Below, in pieces: positions 6,904 to 11,630 of a DNA stretch of 11,630 nucleotides. The position numbers and the translations under genes are program-made. The stretch lies in the NCBI GenBank assembly GCA_005789375.1, contig SXXZ01000383.1:1-11630 (forward strand), written 5' to 3'. The stretch is from Verrucomicrobiales bacterium (GTDB lineage Bacteria > Verrucomicrobiota > Verrucomicrobiae > Limisphaerales > UBA9464). The number at the start of each line of letters is the position of its first letter. The stretch's first letter is position 1. Under the pieces are notes generated by a model, which saw only the letters and a program-made list of their open reading frames with translations, was not told where the DNA came from and did no database searches.

Positions 6904-8138
6904 GACTCCGTCGGGGTTTCGGATGAAACAGCGGGCACTGAAACCGGGGGCACGAATCCGGGCAACTCAAAGCCCAATCGCTCCGCCAGACGCTGACGGC
7001 TAATTCCGTGGAAGGCTGCGAAGTCGGACACGGCACGAGCTCGAGCCTCGGTGTCACCCAGAGGAGTTTTACGACGGATGGCCGCAATCATTAGGTTCTT
7101 GCCGGTGTGCTCGGTCGAAATGAATTCGAAGACACGGGTCTCGTAACCGGCCCACTCGAGCAGCAAGGCCCTCAGCGCGTCGGTGGCGAATTCTGCGTGA
7201 CGCTCCCGAAAAATGCCGTGACGCAGCGAGCCGGCCAGCGGCGCAGCCACCGACAGTTGGGGCCGAACCTCACGATGGCAGCAGGGCGAGACCAACAACA
7301 GCGCGGCTCCAGACTGAACACCCTTGGCCAACGCCTCATCGGTCGCGGTGTCGCAGGCGTGCAAGGCCATCACTACCGAAGCGGACTCAAGACGGCTTGA
7401 GGCAATGTCGCCGGCCTCGAACTTCAACCGGGTGAATCCGCAACGGCCGGCCACGGCCCGCCCCTGCTCGACGAGACCTAGGCGCACCTCGACACCCAGG
7501 GCCGTGACCGCTCCGGTGCGGGTTTTAGTCAGGTGCTCATAGGCCGCGAAGGTCAGATAGGCTTTGCCACACCCCATGTCCACCAGGTGCAACGGAACGG
7601 TCGGATCTAGGTGAGCCCCGACCAACAGAGGCTGAAGAACTTCAACAAACCGATTGATCTGCCGGAACTTGGCCTCCATCCCGGCCTTAATCGAGCCATC
7701 GGCCGCGGTGACACCCAACTCCTTGAGCCAAACCGAATGACCCGGCACCGGCCTCGCCTTGGCACGATCGTGAGCCATATCGGGCACTTCGGTCACTTCG
7801 GGCTTACCCAGAAGCATCCGAGTCGGCCGCCCCTTGCGGAAGGTGAGCTGGACCGTGCTGATCGTTGTCGACAGGAAGGCATTGAGAAACTGCTGACCCA
7901 GAAGGTCGCGCAACAACTCGATCGCCTCGCCGTGCGAGAAGTTCTTGGTCACATCCCGCGTCGGATGGCGATACACGAAGGAGAGCACGGTCGAGTCCTT
8001 GAGAGACACAGGCCGGATGAACACATTGCGAATGCCCTCGGGTTGGAGCGACGCACCGAGGTTGAGCCGGACCAGGGTCCCGTCTTGAGCGCTCTGACGC
8101 ACGTGGTCTAGGAAATCGTCCACCGTCTTGGAACTCAT
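6900..8138 (-). CDS. SAM-dependent methyltransferase, Methyltransf_32/METTL25-like type
   Basis: 412 residues from ATG 8138. The longer frame reaching 8297 runs into the upstream gene and is rejected. The N-terminal 170 residues form a family-specific region (VRLNLGASLQ at 23-32, FRQINRFVE at 158-166). The Rossmann methyltransferase domain has motif I LVDMGCGKAYLTF (185-197), GVEVR (215-219), an acidic loop GDI (243-245), ALHACDTATDEAL (258-270) and SPCCHRE (284-290). In this family the SPCCH element stands where many N/DNA methyltransferases have NPPY. The C-terminus ends with a helix (SRQRLAERLGFELP) and a Pro/Ser tail. The substrate is unknown; RNA is plausible given that both flanking genes are RNA-methyltransferase types, but that is inference. 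It lies 11 nt downstream of the RlmD-type gene and overlaps the Rsm22-like gene by 4 nt. Confidence 0.87.
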   Translation of the reverse strand: MSSKTVDDFLDHVRQSAQDGTLVRLNLGASLQPEGIRNVFIRPVSLKDSTVLSFVYRHPTRDVTKNFSHGEAIELLRDLLGQQFLNAFLSTTISTVQLTFRKGRPTRMLLGKPEVTEVPDMAHDRAKARPVPGHSVWLKELGVTAADGSIKAGMEAKFRQINRFVEVLQPLLVGAHLDPTVPLHLVDMGCGKAYLTFAAYEHLTKTRTGAVTALGVEVRLGLVEQGRAVAGRCGFTRLKFEAGDIASSRLESASVVMALHACDTATDEALAKGVQSGAALLLVSPCCHREVRPQLSVAAPLAGSLRHGIFRERHAEFATDALRALLLEWAGYETRVFEFISTEHTGKNLMIAAIRRKTPLGDTEARARAVSDFAAFHGISRQRLAERLGFELPGFVPPVSVPAVSSETPTES

Positions 8139-8149
8139 GACCGCTGATG

Positions 8150-9346
8150 CTAACCGATCGCGGGAGTCGGGGACAGGACGCTTTCTGGGGGCAGCGGTCC
8201 GGCCAGGCGCAAGTCCGCCACGCATTCCACATGCTGGGTCTGGGGAAACATGTCGAGCGGCTGCACCGTCTCCAACAAATAGCGTCCATCGGCGCACAAA
8301 ATCTTAAGATCCCGCGCCAGCGTGGCGGGATGGCAAGAGACATAGAGAATCTGCCCCGGCCCGGTCCGGCGCAGCACCTCCAGGCTGGGGGGACGACAAC
8401 CGACGCGAGGAGGGTCGAGCAACACCGAGGTGAGGGAGGGCTCCCATTTGGCTAAAAGACTTGGGAGAACCTGATCGGTATCGCCGGCCACATAGGATCC
8501 ATTGCGGATGCCGCGGGATTCCTGATTGCGACGGGCCGCTCGGATGGCCGGTGCGTCCATTTCGACCCCGACAAAACTTTCCACGACATCAGCGACCTCC
8601 AAACTAAAGAAGCCTACCCCGCAGTAAGCATCGACCAAATGCCGGCCTCCGTGACTGCTCAGTCGTTCCTTCACTACGCGAACCAACTCAGGCAGCAGCA
8701 GAAAGTTGTTCTGGAAAAAGGAATTCTCTGGCACCTCCCAACCCGGGGCTTCCATCCGGAGCACCGTCTTGATCCCACCCTTGGGCGGCGGATTGCGCCG
8801 CCACTGTGTGATCGCCTCGTTGAGGGCCGGCTCAGCAATCGCACACGACTCGATGTCGCACACCAAGCCACAGTCGGTGCGTATGAAACCTAGGTTCAGT
8901 TTCTGGGCCGGCTTGTTCCACTGGCTGCGAACCAAGATGCGGTTGCGATAATGGTAGGGGTTCGGGCACGCGATTACCGGTTGGACCACGGCCGGATCAA
9001 AACCACCAACACGCCGAAACAGCTCGCTGATTTGCCGGTGCTTCCAGCGGAGCTGGGCGGCGTAGTCGATGTGCTGGTATTGGCACCCACCACATTCGCC
9101 GAAATAGGTGCACTTCGGTGTCACCCTCTCGGTGGAGGCAGTGAGGATCTTCACCAACTCGGCCCGACCGAAACTTTTCTTCACCTCGGTGAGCTTGGCC
9201 TCGACCACATCGCCCGGTGCGGTGAAGGGGATAAACACCACGAATTCACCCACTCGGCCGACGCCTTCCCCACCAAAGGCAAGGTCAGTGATTTCCAGAC
9301 GCAGCCGCTGGCCGGCGATGGGCAGTCCGTTGGGCAATGTTTCCAC
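8150..9346 (-). CDS. rlmD: 23S rRNA (uracil-5-)-methyltransferase, RlmD/RumA family
   Basis: 398 residues, GTG start. An N-terminal TRAM RNA-binding domain (about 13-68, DLAFGGEGVGR at 21-31) is followed by the [4Fe-4S] cysteines Cys79, Cys85, Cys88 and Cys168. The SAM domain has FFQNN (210-214), DAYCGVGFFSLE (239-250) and LDPPR (310-314). The catalytic nucleophile is Cys338 in YVSCHPATLARD and the general base Glu374 in HVECV. TRAM plus Fe-S cluster fits RlmD or RlmCD (m5U in 23S rRNA) rather than tRNA-acting TrmA of Escherichia coli; which uracil is modified cannot be told, so the symbol is by family only. His339 replaces the usual Asn of the SCNP motif. The gene follows pheA by 57 nt and is followed by two further methyltransferases. 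No obvious Shine-Dalgarno precedes the GTG, and no alternative ATG is nearby. Confidence 0.92.
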   Translation of the reverse strand: METLPNGLPIAGQRLRLEITDLAFGGEGVGRVGEFVVFIPFTAPGDVVEAKLTEVKKSFGRAELVKILTASTERVTPKCTYFGECGGCQYQHIDYAAQLRWKHRQISELFRRVGGFDPAVVQPVIACPNPYHYRNRILVRSQWNKPAQKLNLGFIRTDCGLVCDIESCAIAEPALNEAITQWRRNPPPKGGIKTVLRMEAPGWEVPENSFFQNNFLLLPELVRVVKERLSSHGGRHLVDAYCGVGFFSLEVADVVESFVGVEMDAPAIRAARRNQESRGIRNGSYVAGDTDQVLPSLLAKWEPSLTSVLLDPPRVGCRPPSLEVLRRTGPGQILYVSCHPATLARDLKILCADGRYLLETVQPLDMFPQTQHVECVADLRLAGPLPPESVLSPTPAIG

Positions 9347-9403
9347 CCCGCCGAATTGCCACGAATCGGGCCTCCGACAAAAGGACGGACTTGAGAGAAG
9401 TGA

Positions 9404-10465
9404 CTATTCCCCGTTGGGATAGGACCCGAGAATTTTCACAAAACTGCAGTGCTGACCTAGCATTTCGATGGCCTTGGCGACCTTCGTGTCCTCGGCGTGA
9501 CCGTCGATGTCGGCAAAGAAGAAATACTCCCAGGCCTTCCGCTTCGAGGGCCGCGACTCGATCTTTGTCATGTTGATGCGGAAGCGGCGGAAGGGAGCCA
9601 GCGCCCGATGCAATGCTCCAGCCTCATCACGCAAACTAAACATCAGGCTCGTACGATCGGCTCCAGAACTAGGACCGCATTGGCGGCCCAGAACCAGGAA
9701 ACGGGTCGCATTGGCCGAGTTGTCCTGGATGTCCCGTTCGAGGATAGGGATCTTGTATCGCTCGCCCGCCAGTTCGCCGGTGATGGCCGCTGCGTGTTTT
9801 TCCTTCGCAGCCAACTCGGCTGAACGGGCGTTCGAGCTGGTCTCGACCACTTCGGCCTGAGGCAGACTGCGCTGAATCCAACCCCGACACTGAGCCAGTG
9901 TCTGCGGATGAACGTAGAGTTTGCGAATATCCTCACAGCGCCCCTTGGCGGCCAAGCAGTGGGAAATCTTGAGAACGATTTGCGAGACGATCTTCAGGTC
10001 GCTGTCCACGAACATGTCCAACGTGTGGGTCACTACGCCCTCGGTGGAATTCTCAACGGGCACGACACCATAGTCGGCCTGCTGTCGGGACACCTCGTTG
10101 AACACATCGGCAATGGTCCTCTGGGGCGCATAGGCAAGAGACGCACCAAAGCGGCGCAGGGCGGCCTGATGGGTGAAGGTCGCTTCAGGCCCGAGATACG
10201 CGATGGTCAGGCTGCGCTCCAAGGAGAGAGCGCAGGACATGATCTCACGGTAGATGGCCCGGAGTCCTTCGTTGGTGATCGGTCCCTGATTGTGGCGAAA
10301 GACCTTTTGGAACACGGCCCGCTCCCGGTGCGGTGCATAGATCTCCTGGCCGTGGCGGGTCTTAATGGCCCCGATCTCCAGCACGTGACGTGTGCGCTCG
10401 TTGAGCAGACGCACGATGTCGGCGTCCAACGCATCGATGGCCTGACGGTGTTCCAGCAAGGACAT
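9404..10465 (-). CDS. pheA: Bifunctional chorismate mutase / prephenate dehydratase (P-protein)
   Basis: 353 residues from ATG 10465; a GTG four codons upstream (10477) is possible, and neither has a good Shine-Dalgarno. An AroQ-type chorismate mutase occupies about 1-82. Prephenate dehydratase follows at about 87-262 with YLGPEATFTHQAA (90-102), VPVENSTEG (135-143) and the catalytic TRF of NATRFLVLG (Thr254). A C-terminal ACT domain at about 272-350 has GALHRAL (283-289) and ESRP (303-306), the phenylalanine-sensing motifs. It converts chorismate via prephenate to phenylpyruvate, the committed route to phenylalanine, and should be feedback-inhibited by phenylalanine (family knowledge). It is the first gene of the five-gene minus-strand array, and a terminator separates it from fba upstream, so it probably has its own promoter in 10466-10660. 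Confidence 0.95.
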   Translation of the reverse strand: MSLLEHRQAIDALDADIVRLLNERTRHVLEIGAIKTRHGQEIYAPHRERAVFQKVFRHNQGPITNEGLRAIYREIMSCALSLERSLTIAYLGPEATFTHQAALRRFGASLAYAPQRTIADVFNEVSRQQADYGVVPVENSTEGVVTHTLDMFVDSDLKIVSQIVLKISHCLAAKGRCEDIRKLYVHPQTLAQCRGWIQRSLPQAEVVETSSNARSAELAAKEKHAAAITGELAGERYKIPILERDIQDNSANATRFLVLGRQCGPSSGADRTSLMFSLRDEAGALHRALAPFRRFRINMTKIESRPSKRKAWEYFFFADIDGHAEDTKVAKAIEMLGQHCSFVKILGSYPNGE

Positions 10466-10504
10466 GGCTTTCGCCACGATGCCGGAACTCGCGAGCGGGG
10501 CGAA

Positions 10505-10539
10505 GGAGGTTTTTCACCGTCCTGCCAAAACCTACCTCC
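10505..10539 (-). promoter_or_regulatory. Imperfect inverted repeat in the pheA 5' leader
   Basis: Read on the minus strand, GGAGGTAGGTTTT and AAAAACCTCC flank a 12-nt spacer about 40 bases before the pheA ATG. Two mutually exclusive pairings are possible: AGGTTTT with AAAACCT, or GGAGGT with ACCTCC plus TTTT/AAAA. This could be a leader hairpin affecting pheA expression. I found no phenylalanine-rich leader peptide and no T-run after the stem, so classical attenuation is not supported. The rest of 10466-10660 holds no feature I can defend, including no confident promoter. Confidence 0.3.
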
Positions 10540-10660
10540 CCCGAGACAATCGAGGAGCCAGGAACATCCAAGGAAGTACGGCGCGTCGACTCCCAAGAAC
10601 GCCCCATCCAGCAACCCGGGGCCGATTGGGTTAAATCGTTGACTCACCGTCCCTCGCGCC

Positions 10661-10701
10661 AAAAAAACAGCCCTCTGAATCGTTAGATCCGAAGGGCTGT
10701 T
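10661..10701 (-). terminator. Intrinsic terminator of fba
   Basis: On the minus strand, AACAGCCCT (10701-10693) pairs with AGGGCTGTT (10674-10666). An inner GGATC/GATTC stem closes a TAAC loop, and the outer stem runs into a seven-T tract (10667-10661). It lies 57 nt after the fba stop codon and isolates fba from pheA. The plus-strand reading has a weaker T-run at 10705-10710. Confidence 0.88.
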
Positions 10702-10757
10702 GATGTTTTTAGTGTTCGAGGCTTTCAGAGCGAGAACACCTGAGAGGAACCTTCTTC

Positions 10758-11630
10758 TCAGTCAAACGCGTGTCCGGCGCAGCAGAGGACGTTGCGCAAC
10801 TTGTGGCGCACGAGTTCCTTCACAGCCTTGCGGGCCGGCGCGAGATACTTGCGGGGATCGAACTCCTTGGGCTTGGTCACCAAGACCTCGCGGATCGCGG
10901 CGGTCATGGCCAAACGCAAGTCGGTGTCAATGTTGACCTTGGTGCAACCCACGCGGCGGGCCACTTCGATGTCGGCCTCGGACACGCCGGCCGTCTCTTC
11001 GCCGAGGTCGCCGCCGTACTTGTTGATCTTCTGGGCGAGGTCCTTAGGAACGGAGGAGGCTCCGTGCAACACCAGCGGGTAGTCACCCATTCCGGCTTCG
11101 AGCAAGGCCTTCTTAATGGCCTTGAGGCGCTCGAGGTCCAGATGCTGTTCACCCTTGAACTTGTAGGCACCGTGGCTGTTGCCGATGGCAACGGCCAGCG
11201 AGTCCACGCCGGACAGCTTGACGAACTGAACGGCCTCATCGGGGTGGGTGTAAGCCCCGCCCTTGGAGTAGCTACCGCCCTCTTCACCGTCGTCATGCTG
11301 AGCGCCGACGAGCATGCCGAGTTCGCCCTCGACCACGCAATTATGCTTGTGGGCGTACTCAACGACCTTGGCGCAGACCTCGACATTCTTTTCGAAAGGA
11401 TCATGCGAGGCGTCGATCATCACGCTGGTGAAACCCTCGTCGATGCACTGCTTGCACAGTTCGAAGCTGTCACCGTGATCCAGATGGATCGCGATGGGGA
11501 TGGTGGACAGCTTGACCGCGGAGTCGATCAGCCCCTTGAGGTACACCGGATGAGCGTAATCACGGGCTCCCTTGGAGATTTGCAGCATCACTGGAGCCTT
11601 CTCTTCCTCGCAGGCCTCGATAATGGCCTG
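10758..11630 (-). CDS. fba: Class II fructose-bisphosphate aldolase, 5' end beyond the window
   Basis: 290 residues are visible, and the reading frame stays open to the window edge: the codons before the apparent GTG at 11591 read QAIIEACEEEKAP, typical N-terminal family sequence, so GTG 11591 is not the start and perhaps 30-40 residues are missing. In fragment numbering: HLDHGDS at 49-55 (catalytic Asp51, zinc ligand His52), EGELG (101-105), GNSHGAYK (150-157, zinc ligand His153), VLHGASSVP (187-195, zinc ligand His189), NIDTDLRLA (233-241) and FDPRKYLAPAR (257-267). It cleaves fructose 1,6-bisphosphate to dihydroxyacetone phosphate and glyceraldehyde 3-phosphate in glycolysis, and the reverse in gluconeogenesis. 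Motifs favour the class IIB type found in many bacteria and some protists. A monocistronic 3' end is indicated by the terminator 57 nt downstream. Confidence 0.95.
   Translation of the reverse strand, partial: QAIIEACEEEKAPVMLQISKGARDYAHPVYLKGLIDSAVKLSTIPIAIHLDHGDSFELCKQCIDEGFTSVMIDASHDPFEKNVEVCAKVVEYAHKHNCVVEGELGMLVGAQHDDGEEGGSYSKGGAYTHPDEAVQFVKLSGVDSLAVAIGNSHGAYKFKGEQHLDLERLKAIKKALLEAGMGDYPLVLHGASSVPKDLAQKINKYGGDLGEETAGVSEADIEVARRVGCTKVNIDTDLRLAMTAAIREVLVTKPKEFDPRKYLAPARKAVKELVRHKLRNVLCCAGHAFD

Noticed and set aside
5995..6996. 333-residue open frame on the plus strand opposite the Rsm22-like gene
   Set aside because: It overlaps a gene with clear family motifs and an ATGA overlap with its neighbour. 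Its translation is low in complexity and shows no domain motifs, as expected for an antisense shadow in GC-rich DNA.
8139..8297. N-terminal extension of the Methyltransf_32 gene
   Set aside because: It would lie almost wholly inside the 3' end of the RlmD-type gene in another frame; the ATG at 8138, 11 nt after that stop codon, fits the conserved protein.
3582..10465. Five-gene array as a defence or biosynthetic island
   Set aside because: The genes are housekeeping or RNA-modification types, with no nuclease, helicase, toxin, integrase or repeat borders and no visible composition break.
10526..10564. Possible leader peptide before pheA on the minus strand, starting with ATG at 10564 and ending near 10529
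   Set aside because: The short frame has one phenylalanine only and overlaps the inverted repeat without a following T-run, so it does not resemble a PheL-type attenuator.
11589..11591. GTG as the true start of fructose-bisphosphate aldolase
   Set aside because: The 13 codons before it are in frame and encode conserved family sequence, so the gene continues past the window edge.

Overview
The window is an ordinary-looking bacterial chromosomal segment with high GC content and dense coding. Gene content suggests a Gram-negative member of the PVC group, most likely Verrucomicrobiota. The basis is a secreted FecR-domain protein with no adjacent sigma factor or TonB receptor, a large EF-hand/membrane protein of a type I associate with this group, a fused chorismate mutase-prephenate dehydratase, and starts that mostly lack a clear Shine-Dalgarno. 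This placement is an inference from gene style, not from a marker gene. No tRNA, rRNA, CRISPR array, insertion sequence or phage gene was seen, and no stretch over 300 bases lacks a gene.

Layout. (1) 6-2243, minus strand: a secreted FecR-domain protein carrying a 40-residue tandem repeat, and upstream of it a class I aldolase of the dihydrodipicolinate synthase superfamily whose motifs point to N-acetylneuraminate lyase. (2) 2379-3461, plus strand, divergent from the aldolase: a short adenylate-forming enzyme (ANL superfamily, resembling EhpF/PaaK) that ends right after the A7 motif and so lacks the usual C-terminal domain. A 6-bp inverted repeat lies between the divergent pair. (3) A strong two-way terminator at 3497-3538 separates this gene from a convergent five-gene minus-strand array at 3582-10465. 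In transcription order the array is pheA, an RlmD-type rRNA uracil-5 methyltransferase, a Methyltransf_32-type methyltransferase, an Rsm22/METTL17-like methyltransferase with four candidate iron-sulfur cysteines, and a large EF-hand protein with three membrane segments and no known function. (4) 10758 to the window end, minus strand: class II fructose-bisphosphate aldolase, cut at its 5' end, with its own intrinsic terminator at 10661-10701.

How they fit together: fba and pheA are housekeeping genes (glycolysis; phenylalanine synthesis). The three methyltransferases are tightly packed (11-nt gap, then a 4-nt ATGA overlap) and look like an RNA-modification or ribosome-maturation cassette, two members of which probably carry [4Fe-4S] clusters. 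The parts least explained by known biology are the EF-hand membrane protein at the end of that array, the truncated adenylating enzyme, and the FecR repeat protein. I do not see a defence system or a biosynthetic cluster.
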